DNA from: an uncultured Chthonomonas sp.
GTDB taxonomy: Bacteria > Armatimonadota > Chthonomonadetes > Chthonomonadales > Chthonomonadaceae
Direction: 5' to 3'
NCBI GenBank assembly: GCA_903859705.1
Contig: CAIONQ010000175.1
Location: 1-46,928 of the forward strand
DNA length: 46,928 bases
Shown: positions 1-8,599 of the stretch, in pieces
Numbering within the stretch: position 1 is the stretch's first letter
Layout: each line of letters begins with the position of its first letter
The notes under the pieces: model-generated
Database searches by the model: none
The model's input: the letters and a program-made list of their open reading frames with translations, nothing else
Told to the model about the DNA's origin: nothing
Position numbers and translations under genes: made by a program

Positions 1-92
1 CGTGCAACGCATAAGCGGACCTTCATGAAAAGCAATTCTACCGCGCTACGCTTGCTTAGCGCGATAAATGCATTTCCGGATCGTGGTTCTGA
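1..92. repeat. 92-bp direct repeat, copy 1
   Basis: This 92-base stretch recurs without a mismatch 169 bases downstream, at 170-261. It contains a perfect inverted repeat CGCGCTA / TAGCGCG (42-48 and 57-63) with an 8-base loop CGCTTGCT. The window starts inside or at the edge of this copy, so the true repeat may extend further left. The short reading frames crossing it have no recognisable product. Nothing marks it as an insertion sequence: no transposase is present. Confidence 0.9.
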
Positions 93-169
93 TTGATTTG
101 CAATGTCAACGTTTTACCTATGTGGAGGGTAGCTTGAATGGAACCAGTTCCCTCTTCACTGCATCTCTT

Positions 170-261
170 CGTGCAACGCATAAGCGGACCTTCATGAAAA
201 GCAATTCTACCGCGCTACGCTTGCTTAGCGCGATAAATGCATTTCCGGATCGTGGTTCTGA
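170..261. repeat. 92-bp direct repeat, copy 2
   Basis: Exact second copy of bases 1-92, with the same 7-bp stem, 8-base loop hairpin at 211-232. The 77 bases between the copies (93-169) are not repeated elsewhere in the window that I can see. After base 261 the copies diverge abruptly. Confidence 0.9.
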
Positions 262-387
262 CGGATGGAAGCCTGTGCAAGGCCGCGCGTTGTGCACGGC
301 AAGGTAACCTATACCGGCCCTACAGGCCTCAGGAATTTTTCTTGAACGGTTGTTTTCCTGCCACACTGAAGAGGTAGTTTATCAAAT

Positions 388-413
388 GCAATTTCTACCG
401 CGCTACGCTTGCT
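388..413. repeat. truncated third copy of the left-edge repeat
   Basis: A 26-base segment matches the middle of the 92-bp repeat with one extra T (GCAATTTCTACCGCG against GCAATTCTACCGCG) and stops right after the hairpin loop, so the right arm TAGCGCG is missing. The rest of 262-465 holds no gene I can support; it separates the repeats from the end of the nuclease-like gene. Confidence 0.7.
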
Positions 414-465
414 CCCTAACTTCCCTATCTTCTCTCTCTCCCAGCAAGCGTGGACAAGGATAACA

Positions 466-999
466 TCACAGCTTTACCGCAGTATAGTCTGGATACCGCT
501 TGTTCCAGTCTGAAAGAGTTAAGGCGCAGACGTTTATGCGGTTGCACCAAGGTAGCAACTTTGGTGGGCTAAGTATCTGCTTAACCTTGTGCCCAAAGGC
601 CAGGACCAGAGCGGAGTCAAGAGGTTGTGGTGGCTCAAACATAAGAAGATAGTGCACGTTGTCCGGTAATTTCCGGCCGGCCCAGGCAAAAAAGGCAGAT
701 GTGCCAAGAAACTTTTCACGCATCTCCCTGGCAAATGCATTGCTGTTTATCTTCGAAAGAAATGATTGCTGGCTGTCACTTCTGCGTTCTGGCTCAATAT
801 AAGCTGGGTCCCAGTTCTTTACTTCAAGCCAGATCGCCGAAGTTTCGGTATCCTGAATATGAAAGTCGATTCCGGGCCAGAACGTGTTGCGCGTTGTTGC
901 AGATGCGCCAGTCAATGAGGCCAGCTCGGTTTGGTACTCAAATGCTGAACTGGCTTGCGTAAAGTCAAATTTGATATTGCTCTCAACGAATACGCTCAC
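466..999 (-). CDS. Small protein with PD-(D/E)XK-like nuclease signature
   Basis: No family was recognised by name. The protein (about 177 residues) carries D45 followed 14 residues later by E59-V-K61, inside a predicted strand context (PGIDFHIQD ... IWLEVKNW). That spacing and the ExK signature are what the PD-(D/E)XK nuclease fold shows around its metal site, so a nuclease role is inferred and not proven. An ATG at 1059 would add 20 residues, but it overlaps the upstream ATPase gene by 77 bases and has no visible Shine-Dalgarno. The GTG at 999 follows AGGAAGG by ten bases and overlaps the ATPase stop by only 17 bases, so it is preferred. The gene is the last of an ATPase-nuclease pair on the minus strand. 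No signal peptide or membrane segment is visible. It could instead be a non-catalytic partner of the ATPase. Confidence 0.6.
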   Translation of the reverse strand: MSVFVESNIKFDFTQASSAFEYQTELASLTGASATTRNTFWPGIDFHIQDTETSAIWLEVKNWDPAYIEPERRSDSQQSFLSKINSNAFAREMREKFLGTSAFFAWAGRKLPDNVHYLLMFEPPQPLDSALVLAFGHKVKQILSPPKLLPWCNRINVCALTLSDWNKRYPDYTAVKL

Positions 1000-2047
1000 C
1001 GTTGCTGGTCCTTCCTGTGGCGCGTGATAGTTCTCTGTCATACAGGGAACTGTACTCATTCAAAATGGCGTTAGGCGATACGGACGTAAAGTCATCAGTC
1101 GTCGTTATCTGAGTTCCATTCTCTTTGCTGCCGTACAAGCTAAAATAGCGAACGGTATCCCTGGTGGAGGCCTGAAGATCCAGCTCTTTCAATATTACAT
1201 AACTATGTGTGGTAATAAACACCTGCAACCCTGTGCGTGCCAGCCGCAGTATCTCAGCTACTACCCCTTGCATCAGTACCGGGTTCAGGTTCGCTTCGGG
1301 CTCATCCCAGTAAAGTGTAGAACCGGGCGTTAGCCAATTATTATCTTCAAGGCGTACAAGCGACGCGATTTTTCGGATACCTTCGCCGACAAGTGGCATT
1401 TCAAAGCTGCCATCTTGCGTTTCAAGCGTAAATCGGCCGGTGGTTGGGTCATCGGTTACCTTGCCGCCAAGTATCTGTCCCAGATCCAGATTGTTGTCTC
1501 GGCCAGGCTGTACATAATTGTCATGAGCAACCGCGGTTTCACGCACAGCGCCGTCTTCTGGCCGTCGTTTCAATAGAAATTTATCCACCACATCGTAACA
1601 GGAAAGATCAAAATCAAGAAACACACCGTTGTAAGCCTGCTGAAAGCCCTTCGTGTGCCCCATCATATCCATTGCTGGGATAAACACTGGATTTCCACGG
1701 TCCATAAATTCATCTGTACGTGTTGTATCCCTGGCAACACAAAAGCTCCATTTAGTGGCACCGAATTCACCGCATATAGTAGCCTCAGTTGCCTTGCCTC
1801 GATAATTCGTTCGGCACAGGCCAGAAACGTCCGCTATCTGGAACAACTGCTGAAGAGCAACCAGGGTGCTTGAAACTAACCTTGAATGCGGCCGCTGGGC
1901 GGCGTACATTGCTTTTAGTAAATGCGTTTTGCCGGTTCCATTTTCACCAATGATCGCGTTTACACCCGGGCAGAATTCAAAGGTTGCCTCCTTAAACACA
2001 GTAAAGTTTTCAAGGCGTACTCGCGAATGATAACTGTAGTTCTCCAA
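983..2047 (-). CDS. AAA/ABC-type ATPase (RecF/OLD-like, AAA_15/AAA_21 group)
   Basis: ATPase of the SMC/RecF/OLD-like ABC class, 354 residues. The N-terminus reads LENFTVFKEATFEF, typical of this class, followed by Walker A GENGTGKT (34-41), an ABC-signature-like MPLVGEGIRKIA (218-229), Walker B TLYWDEPEANL (D248, E249) and the H-loop ITTHS (H281). There is no C-terminal TOPRIM nuclease domain as found in true OLD proteins, so any nuclease activity would have to come from the overlapping downstream gene. The start is a TTG preceded by GAGGAG at a spacing of eight bases; no ATG is available near it. Comparable ATPase-plus-effector pairs (Septu, PARIS, retron-associated ATPases) are phage-defence systems, but this partner does not look like their known effectors. 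The ATPase call is firm; the defence role is inferred. Confidence 0.88.
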   Translation of the reverse strand: MENYSYHSRVRLENFTVFKEATFEFCPGVNAIIGENGTGKTHLLKAMYAAQRPHSRLVSSTLVALQQLFQIADVSGLCRTNYRGKATEATICGEFGATKWSFCVARDTTRTDEFMDRGNPVFIPAMDMMGHTKGFQQAYNGVFLDFDLSCYDVVDKFLLKRRPEDGAVRETAVAHDNYVQPGRDNNLDLGQILGGKVTDDPTTGRFTLETQDGSFEMPLVGEGIRKIASLVRLEDNNWLTPGSTLYWDEPEANLNPVLMQGVVAEILRLARTGLQVFITTHSYVILKELDLQASTRDTVRYFSLYGSKENGTQITTTDDFTSVSPNAILNEYSSLYDRELSRATGRTSNGERIR

Positions 2048-2175
2048 AATGGCTACTCCTCATCACTTCGGCCGAACCAAATGCAACAGTAGTTTGTAAC
2101 TGCCAGTATATCACGCGTGATCTGGAAACTCAAAGTGGAGCAGAGTGATCGGCGAGGGGGTTAGGCACGCGGTGC

Positions 2176-3405
2176 TTATTGCGTTATGGTTGGATCGACG
2201 TTTGCCCGCAGGAGCTGTTCGGAGTTCTGTGTGGAGTCTGCGGAGGTGGCGCGGAGCAGATCGGTGGGGCTGTTTGCTGGCCTCAGCAGGCTCTTCATGC
2301 CCCGGTAGGCATCCAGCGTTTCCGCTGCAAGGGCGGCCAGTTCTGCATCGTCGCCGTTTATCAGGCTACTGCAATAGGTTTCTACAGGCATGGTGAGGCT
2401 GGTGGCATCTTTCACCATGTCGGAACTCTTGTATTTCTGGCCTTTAACGCGGTACATGGCCTCCAGGGTGCGGGCTTTTTCTGCCGGGGATAGCCCTCGG
2501 CTGCGCATCACCTTTTCGCTCAGGTCTCCCCATATCTGCATATAGCCAATGGACCACGCGGCACTCCAGCCAAGATCGGATGCGGCGTTGTTTCTGAGGT
2601 TGCTTTTGGCCAGGTGCCTGCTCAGTGCGTTTAGCATGGGTTCTATGCCGCGCAGATCTCGGCGATTGCCAATTTCGATGGCCGCCTGCGCCCGCACCTC
2701 TTCCACAGGGTCGTTCAGCATCTCTATAACCGCAAACAGCCCACGGTCGCCCGGGATGCGCTGCAGAGCCGCAACCATGTTTCGCCTCACCGCCGGCACG
2801 GGATCCGAAGCCGCCTCAAATAGCTGTGGCACCACCGGCAGCCGGGGGAGATGCGAGAGCACATTGGCGGTGCATTTCCTGGTATTCGGATCATTATGTT
2901 GCAGCAGCTCCAGCAGCCTCTGCATATCAGCATCCGATACCTCCAGCTCCTTTATCCCCGAGTTGATTGTAAGCTCAAACAGCGCCGCATACACGGTGCC
3001 GTCTTCTTCATCATAGATCGCGGATAGCAGGCGGGGTATCGCCTCTTTTAATCGGGTGTTGCCTATCTCCCGTACCGCACATCGGCGTACACGGGGTTCG
3101 GGATGCCACAGGCAGCTGCTCATGGGGGCCAGCAGGGCAGGTATTCGCAGGCTACTGAGGGCGGATAGAGCGGCCATCACCACTTCGATGTTGTGATCTT
3201 CGAGCGTGCCGATAAGGGCCTCTGCCGATCTCTCATCGCTCAGGATTTTGAGGGCGTTTGCGGCGTGTTTACGTACCCTCGGAATAGGATGCGATAGGCG
3301 AGCGGTTACGGCGGCAATCCGCTTTTCTGATTGCGGCGCAGCAATGGCAGCAATGGCCCGCCACCGCACCCGGTATTCCAGTTTAAGCAGGCTTTTCAGC
3401 TTCAT
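2176..3405 (-). CDS. HEAT-repeat protein
   Basis: About 409 residues of helical HEAT/PBS-lyase-type repeats, visible as recurring blocks such as HPIPRVRKHAANALKIL, HPEPRVRRCAVREIG and DPVEEVRAQAAIEIG over roughly residues 35-260. The last 130 residues are less regular and end in a Ser/Thr/Asn-rich tail. There is no signal peptide and no catalytic motif, so a protein-protein scaffold is likely, with an unknown partner. It lies 128 bases upstream of the ATPase gene on the same strand and could be co-transcribed with it, although the gap is long enough for a separate promoter. The ATG at 3405 has only a distant purine stretch (GAGAGG) upstream. Confidence 0.82.
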   Translation of the reverse strand: MKLKSLLKLEYRVRWRAIAAIAAPQSEKRIAAVTARLSHPIPRVRKHAANALKILSDERSAEALIGTLEDHNIEVVMAALSALSSLRIPALLAPMSSCLWHPEPRVRRCAVREIGNTRLKEAIPRLLSAIYDEEDGTVYAALFELTINSGIKELEVSDADMQRLLELLQHNDPNTRKCTANVLSHLPRLPVVPQLFEAASDPVPAVRRNMVAALQRIPGDRGLFAVIEMLNDPVEEVRAQAAIEIGNRRDLRGIEPMLNALSRHLAKSNLRNNAASDLGWSAAWSIGYMQIWGDLSEKVMRSRGLSPAEKARTLEAMYRVKGQKYKSSDMVKDATSLTMPVETYCSSLINGDDAELAALAAETLDAYRGMKSLLRPANSPTDLLRATSADSTQNSEQLLRANVDPTITQ

Positions 3406-3717
3406 CGCAAACTTTCAACCTCTCTTCCCAAATGGCCACCAGCGCGCCGGTTGGCTTGGTATTTGGCGAAAGGTGTGCCTGCCGGATGGGGCTCGGCCCG
3501 GCCAGAGGATAGGACCATTATGACGCGTAATACGAGGAAACGGCCTTAGCGAGGAAAGGAAGGGAGCGAGGATCGGATGGATGGCCTACCTGAGCGCAGC
3601 GTCCACCCTTCCTATTTTCCACCCATTCACTTAGATTTCATTTCCCTGTTTTAAACTGCTTGCATAAGACGGTTGAGGTGGCGCGGTAACGGATTTTCAC
3701 CGGGAAGGGGATTACCG
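3406..3717. other. 312-base intergenic region between divergent genes
   Basis: Separates the HEAT gene (minus) from the dioxygenase-like gene (plus), so it should carry both promoters. I see no convincing -35/-10 pair, no strong hairpin and no gene; short frames here have no recognisable content. The only clear signal is AAGGGG just before the ATG at 3718. Confidence 0.5.
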
Positions 3718-4632
3718 ATGGATATAAACATAGTTAACGATGATGAAACGGTTGGGACTGTGCTTACGCGCCGGGAGGCTCTTCAGGCGGCGGGCCGTTA
3801 TGCGGTTTTGCTGGGTTCCGCGGGTGCCGTTGGCAGCCAGGGGCAGGCGCAGTCTTCCAAAATTCACATGGTGGCCAGCCCTGTGCTCACGGAGGGGCCG
3901 TTCTTTGTTGACGAGAAGCTGAACCGCAGCGATCTTGTGAAGGGCACTTCCCGGCCAAGTGTGAAGAATGGCATTCCTCTGCAGCTTAGCTTTACTATTC
4001 ATAAGCTGGATGGCAATAGCCACTCGCTCCTAAAGGATGTGCATGTGGACGTGTGGCATGCCGATGCCATCGGCATGTACTCCGATGAGAACAACCCGAT
4101 GAACCATGAGGACACCAGCCATCAAACCTGGCTGCGTGGCTATCAGGTTACGGATTCCAGCGGGGTGGTTACCTTTAAAACCATCTTCCCGGGTTGGTAC
4201 CGTGGCAGAACGCCGCACATTCACTTTAAGGTGCGCAGCTACTCTGGGTCACAAAAAGTCACGGCGGAGTTTACATCCCAGGTGTTTTTCAAGGATGAGG
4301 ATGCGGGCCGCATCTATCAGGGCCAGCCGTACCTGGGTGCGGGCGAGCGGGATACAAATAACCATAACGACAATGTTTACAATGAACGGCTTTCGGATGG
4401 CAGCATTGCCGGTGATCACATGCGGCTGGATCTGAAGAAATTGCCCGGCCAGGCTGGCCATAGCGCTCATTTTCAGGTGGCGCTATCCCCACAGAACCTG
4501 CGCTCCGGTAACAGAAGGCAAGGAGGGCCGCGTGAAGGCGGATTCGGTGGCCCTCCGCCTGGTGGGTTTGGCGGGCCGCCGCCGGGGGGGCCCGGTGGTC
4601 CGCCTCCACCGCCTGGAGGTTTTCCGTTGTAA
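3718..4632 (+). CDS. Intradiol ring-cleavage dioxygenase-like protein, exported
   Basis: Resembles the protocatechuate 3,4-dioxygenase beta-chain/intradiol dioxygenase family, which opens catechol rings using Fe(III) bound by two Tyr and two His. The four ligands are visible as Y121 (in VWHADAIGMYSD), Y161, H167 and H169 (GWYRGRTPHIHFKV). The N-terminus has TRREALQAAG followed by a hydrophobic stretch (residues 17-40), which looks like a Tat-type export signal with a long n-region. The last 40 residues are Gly/Pro-rich repeats of GGFGGPPP type. The ATG at 3718 follows AAGGGG at good distance and is preferred over an in-frame TTG 45 bases upstream. No aromatic-degradation genes are nearby, so the physiological substrate is unknown. 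Confidence 0.88.
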   Translation: MDINIVNDDETVGTVLTRREALQAAGRYAVLLGSAGAVGSQGQAQSSKIHMVASPVLTEGPFFVDEKLNRSDLVKGTSRPSVKNGIPLQLSFTIHKLDGNSHSLLKDVHVDVWHADAIGMYSDENNPMNHEDTSHQTWLRGYQVTDSSGVVTFKTIFPGWYRGRTPHIHFKVRSYSGSQKVTAEFTSQVFFKDEDAGRIYQGQPYLGAGERDTNNHNDNVYNERLSDGSIAGDHMRLDLKKLPGQAGHSAHFQVALSPQNLRSGNRRQGGPREGGFGGPPPGGFGGPPPGGPGGPPPPPGGFPL

Positions 4633-4659
4633 CCTCTGGTTATTAACGGATACAGATAG

Positions 4660-4709
4660 AGCCGGCCGGAAGCACAGGCGATGGGTGCTTCCGGCCGGCT
4701 CTTATTTTT
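4660..4709 (+). terminator. Strong rho-independent terminator after the dioxygenase gene
   Basis: Perfect 16-bp stem AGCCGGCCGGAAGCAC (4660-4675) with its complement at 4685-4700, a 9-base loop and then CTTATTTTT. It sits between convergent genes; on the minus strand the T-run is lacking, so it mainly serves the plus-strand gene. Confidence 0.92.
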
Positions 4710-4729
4710 GGTTGCGGCTGGTGAGCGGC

Positions 4730-7210
4730 TTAGTGAACCACCGCCATTCCACTACAGGGTATGCGGATCACGGTGAATGAGTGTGCCGGGAAGGTGTAAC
4801 TGCATTTCAATCCACCCCAGGGCTTATCGCCTATAACCGTCTTTATCTTATCCGGGGTCTCAGGCAGGTTGCGATCCGTTAGCTTCCCGGAGAGTGTTTC
4901 GATATGAGCGGTGCTGCCTGTGCTGCCCACGCCTTTAATGCTGATATCGGCTGCATGCGCCTGCGCCCCCAGGTTCACCACTTTTATTACCAGGGTTTTC
5001 CCGCCCTCATCCCGGGTGGCGGTTACATCCAGATCCCGAGCTTCGGATGTGGCCTGCGCATTCACGCAGATGGGCTGGTAGCTATCGGCAATCATCTTCT
5101 GAGCATAGTAGGGCGGCATGCCCCACACCTGCCCTGCCGTGAAGAATACCTGGCCCTGATCCCAGCCGTTGTCGTTCTGCAGCCAGGGCTGTAGGCAGTT
5201 GGCGGGGCAATCCATCTGTATAAAATCGCCAAGCCGCTCGGTTGTGTTTACAATGTGCGCATGTCCCAGGGCGCGCTGCAGATCGTGCCGACCGCCGTTC
5301 TCTTCAAAAATGGCTGCTTTCATGGTTGTGCCGGGGCACCACTCCTGAAGGCGTGCCTTCATGGTGGTCATCTGCTTATCCACGTCTTCCCCATCGCGCA
5401 GCCCATCACCACCCACATGCACATCCCACAGGGCCGCTTTGCCGTTCAGCTGCTCGGCAATCTGGCGGCACAGGGCGCTATCGGCTCGCCACCAGGCGGC
5501 AATCACCAGCTGAATGGAGGAGTCTTTGGCATGAATGGCGGGCTCCAGGGCTTCAAAACGTGCCAGATATCTGCGGTACCACTCCTGATTATTATCTATG
5601 GCCTCTTCGTTACCAATCTCTATGTAGCGCACGTTGTAGGGCTGAATATGCCCGTTTTGCGCCCGCACTTTGCCCCATATGCTGGTTTCTGGCCCATTCA
5701 GGTACTCCACCATGTCGGCAATGTCTTCCGGGGTTTCGTCGATATTGATGGCAAAGGCGGGCTCGATGCCAGCCGCCCGGCACACTTGCACAAACTCTTC
5801 TATACCGAAGCCATTGGTGGATTGCGGATACCACAGGCCGTTCACCTGCGGGCGTTTGTCCCGGCTGCCAAGCATCTGCTTCCATTTGTAAGTTGGCGCA
5901 TTTACCATGCTGCCGCCATAACGCAGAAAGTGGATGCCCTGCTTCTTAAGCATATTTACAATATCAGCCCGAACCGGCAAGCCTTTATACAGATCTGCAC
6001 CGGTTAGCATCAGCGATGTCTGATCCGCCCAGATCTCGCCAGGAGATTCAATCCAGAGGGCGAACCTTGCTTCATGGTCTGAAATTGAGCTCTTCAGCTT
6101 AAAATCGAAAGGCTTCCAACCTGCTCCAACCCCTTTAAGTGCAGAAACCGCGTATGTTTTGCTGCCATCTTTGCTCTGCAGCGCAACAAATACGGTGCCT
6201 TTAAAGCCGTTGCCGCGCAGATACACTCTGCCCGCAAACAGCTGCCCGGGGCGCACATTGATGCCCCAACGGTTGAGGCCCCTGTTGGCGATGCCGATGG
6301 TGCCGGATCCTCCGGTGAACGCCAGCCTCTGAGAATGATCGGTGTTGTAGGGTTTCACGCTGTCCCAGCTCCACGCCCCGTGTGCTGCGCCAGTTTGTAC
6401 CCTATCCCACATACCGCTCACTTCCATGCCACTGTTGCCCGCAGGGTTTAACGGCAGGTTTTGTTCTGCCTTTCCAGCCGGGGCGGCCTGAATATTCTTA
6501 AAGCGAACATCGGATTGCCAGGTGCGTACCCCCACCACGCCGGTAAGCAGTGGGTCTTCCTCATCCGTGAACTCGAGAGAGGGGACTGCAGCACCATCCA
6601 GTGAGATGCGAATGGTTTTGCCATCCAGCTCTGCCCTAACATGCACCCAGCTGCCCGGCGCAATGCGGGCCGGAACCGATTTTAGCAGCTTCCAGTTGTT
6701 GTGGTGCCGATGCAGCGTAAGATTCTGACCGCTGGCGCTTATCGCAATTTCATAGCCATTCCAGTTATCGGCCCCAACATGTGGGTCCGATACTCGCACC
6801 AGCAGTGCCCCGTTGGTGCCTGCACTATCTGCCAGGTTAATATCGCCGCTCACCACGCCATTATCTACCTGAAATGTGGGGTAGATCAGCTTTGCGCCAG
6901 AATCTGGCACAACGTGCAGCTCTCCGTTGTTAAGCTGCCACTGCCCACCGTAGGCACTCCAGCCAGCAACCGGTGTAAGCGATACCGGGGGCTCCTCAAA
7001 GCTCTCACCAAAAATCCGCTGTGCATACAGTCCGCCATAGATTTCGTGGTTAACGTCCTCTATGCAGCTTCCCGTCATATACCGGGTTATGCGGTTGTGA
7101 ACAACGGATGCATCCACGGTGATGGTGGCGTTGCTTTGTGAGGATGCGGGCAGGGCCGAGAATGCAACAAATGCTGCCAGAGCCGCGCGTTGGTAGGAGA
7201 GTTTATTCAT
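4730..7210 (-). CDS. Secreted alpha-L-arabinofuranosidase, GH51 type
   Basis: 826 residues with a signal peptide (about 1-25, ending ALPASSQS). The order is: an N-terminal beta segment (TRYMTGSCIEDVNHEIYGGLYAQ, typical of GH51 starts), a laminin-G/DUF1080-like beta-sandwich insertion (about 80-245), a carbohydrate-binding-like sandwich (about 255-405), and then the (beta/alpha)8 catalytic barrel. The acid/base is E535 in IEIGNEEA and the nucleophile lies in IFEENGG (E636 or E637). A C-terminal beta domain completes the GH51 plan. It should release arabinose from arabinan or arabinoxylan outside the cytoplasm. Its ATG lies two bases after the stop of the upstream 450-residue protein with AAGGG inside that gene's end, so the two are co-translated. 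Confidence 0.93.
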   Translation of the reverse strand: MNKLSYQRAALAAFVAFSALPASSQSNATITVDASVVHNRITRYMTGSCIEDVNHEIYGGLYAQRIFGESFEEPPVSLTPVAGWSAYGGQWQLNNGELHVVPDSGAKLIYPTFQVDNGVVSGDINLADSAGTNGALLVRVSDPHVGADNWNGYEIAISASGQNLTLHRHHNNWKLLKSVPARIAPGSWVHVRAELDGKTIRISLDGAAVPSLEFTDEEDPLLTGVVGVRTWQSDVRFKNIQAAPAGKAEQNLPLNPAGNSGMEVSGMWDRVQTGAAHGAWSWDSVKPYNTDHSQRLAFTGGSGTIGIANRGLNRWGINVRPGQLFAGRVYLRGNGFKGTVFVALQSKDGSKTYAVSALKGVGAGWKPFDFKLKSSISDHEARFALWIESPGEIWADQTSLMLTGADLYKGLPVRADIVNMLKKQGIHFLRYGGSMVNAPTYKWKQMLGSRDKRPQVNGLWYPQSTNGFGIEEFVQVCRAAGIEPAFAINIDETPEDIADMVEYLNGPETSIWGKVRAQNGHIQPYNVRYIEIGNEEAIDNNQEWYRRYLARFEALEPAIHAKDSSIQLVIAAWWRADSALCRQIAEQLNGKAALWDVHVGGDGLRDGEDVDKQMTTMKARLQEWCPGTTMKAAIFEENGGRHDLQRALGHAHIVNTTERLGDFIQMDCPANCLQPWLQNDNGWDQGQVFFTAGQVWGMPPYYAQKMIADSYQPICVNAQATSEARDLDVTATRDEGGKTLVIKVVNLGAQAHAADISIKGVGSTGSTAHIETLSGKLTDRNLPETPDKIKTVIGDKPWGGLKCSYTFPAHSFTVIRIPCSGMAVVH

Positions 7211-7212
7211 GC

Positions 7213-8565
7213 TCAGTTTGCCCTTGCATCCGTTGCGAGGATAATCTCGCTTACACCCGTTTTGTTAAAGCCCTTAAAACCCTGCCAGCGCTGCAGTAGC
7301 TCCAGATGGCTGCCGGTGGCGCCCAGTTCTGCGAAGCGCTTGGCCTGTTCTGCTGTTATGGAGCCTGCATCTAACAGCGCCTGTATCCGTTCGGGCATCA
7401 CAGCCCAGGTTTCACCCACTGTAAACGCCTGTTTGAGTACAGGCATATCGGTAAATGGTTTCATAACGCCGATTCCGGCCTTATTCAGTGCGGCAGACGC
7501 GGCGCTAAAATCGTATTCGCACTCCAGGTGGTGCATGCCCGCAGCGGCTATGCTATCGCCATGCAGCCCGCACCACAGGCCGATGGTGCCAAGCTCTGTT
7601 CTTGCAGGCAGGAGCTCTTCTGCAAAGTTAATGTCCAGCTCGGTTGGGGCAATATCCACATCCGAGAAGATAACCACTCTGCTTACCGCATGCTCCACAA
7701 TTTGTGCGCCCCAGCCAGCCTCTGCCCCGGCGTAGTAGCGCTCTCGGTGGCGAAAACCCAGCAGCGACCATATGCGCATTAGCGCCCGAAACCCCTCTCG
7801 AGAGCTTCGATAGGTGTGGTGATCCTGGTTGGCCCAGCCGATGCCAATTTCGTTCTGGAGGTTTAGTTGAACCTGTGCCGCTTTGCAGCGCGAAACATAG
7901 AAAGTACGTTCTGCGGCAAAAAACTCATCCGTGGTTCTATCCTGCCCAATCTCCTCCAGCATGGGGCCAAGCAGTTTGTAGCAGCGCGCGATGGCCGTAA
8001 GCGTTTCGCCAGACCTATCCCTATTGTTCAACCGCTCTCTTACGCTGCGCACTATGCGGAGTGCCGGTGCAGGCAGCTCCCCGGGGCGGTACCCGCTGTA
8101 TCCGCAGCGTGCCACCACGGCAAGTTCACCGGCTTCCAGGCGGAACCGAGCCTCCTCATAACCAGAATCGGTATCGCCCATACGCCCTGTATCTGGCAGA
8201 TCCCAGGCATCAATAAAGTCTGAAATGCAATCTACATGAATTGCCATTCGGGGAGAATTCAGCCTCCCAGTATCGTCAATACGTATTGGTGGCAGGCTTG
8301 TGCCAGTGGCACGCCACAGGGGATCACCATCTGGTGTTGCCGATGGCTCAAATTCAGGAAAATCTGCCAGATTTATGTAACCGGATGGGAGCATCCAATG
8401 GTCTATAACGTGATGCAGTAACACGCCTGCCGTGTTGTGCATGCGTGTCGCCATGGCATGCGCAGTGGGGTTGGCCGTGCAATAATCGTTGTAAATGTTT
8501 AACAAGAGCTGCTCTGCAGCGGGGCCGCAGGGCCAAATGCTCTGAATCGTATCGGTTGAAGTCAT
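7213..8565 (-). CDS. Unclassified 450-residue protein coupled to GH51
   Basis: I do not recognise the family with confidence. Visible features: no signal peptide (begins MTSTDTIQSIWPCG); a conserved-looking block ANQDHHTYRSSREGFRAL, then RERYYAGAEAGWGAQIVE and, about 65 residues later, GTIGLWCGLHGDSIAAAGMHHLE. The His-rich HH pairs and the alternation of helix with strand in the second half recall vicinal-oxygen-chelate folds such as the DUF1338/HglS oxygenases, but this is a weak similarity by eye. It is the first gene of a two-gene unit with the secreted GH51 enzyme, two bases apart, which suggests a role in using the released sugar or its decorations. No Shine-Dalgarno is visible before the ATG at 8565. 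Confidence 0.75.
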   Translation of the reverse strand: MTSTDTIQSIWPCGPAAEQLLLNIYNDYCTANPTAHAMATRMHNTAGVLLHHVIDHWMLPSGYINLADFPEFEPSATPDGDPLWRATGTSLPPIRIDDTGRLNSPRMAIHVDCISDFIDAWDLPDTGRMGDTDSGYEEARFRLEAGELAVVARCGYSGYRPGELPAPALRIVRSVRERLNNRDRSGETLTAIARCYKLLGPMLEEIGQDRTTDEFFAAERTFYVSRCKAAQVQLNLQNEIGIGWANQDHHTYRSSREGFRALMRIWSLLGFRHRERYYAGAEAGWGAQIVEHAVSRVVIFSDVDIAPTELDINFAEELLPARTELGTIGLWCGLHGDSIAAAGMHHLECEYDFSAASAALNKAGIGVMKPFTDMPVLKQAFTVGETWAVMPERIQALLDAGSITAEQAKRFAELGATGSHLELLQRWQGFKGFNKTGVSEIILATDARAN

Positions 8566-8599
8566 AGTTCGAAAAGTTCTGGTGTGCGGACTGCCGTTG

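Noticed and set aside
68-366. Short reading frames on both strands across the left-edge repeats
   Set aside because: They run through the direct repeats and unique linker alike, lack a Shine-Dalgarno and resemble no protein family.
1-3405. Insertion sequence or prophage remnant at the left edge
   Set aside because: No transposase, integrase or phage gene is present, and the direct repeats do not flank a mobile gene.
5255-6007. 250-residue open frame antisense to the GH51 gene
   Set aside because: Lies opposite the catalytic barrel of GH51, whose active-site motifs are intact.
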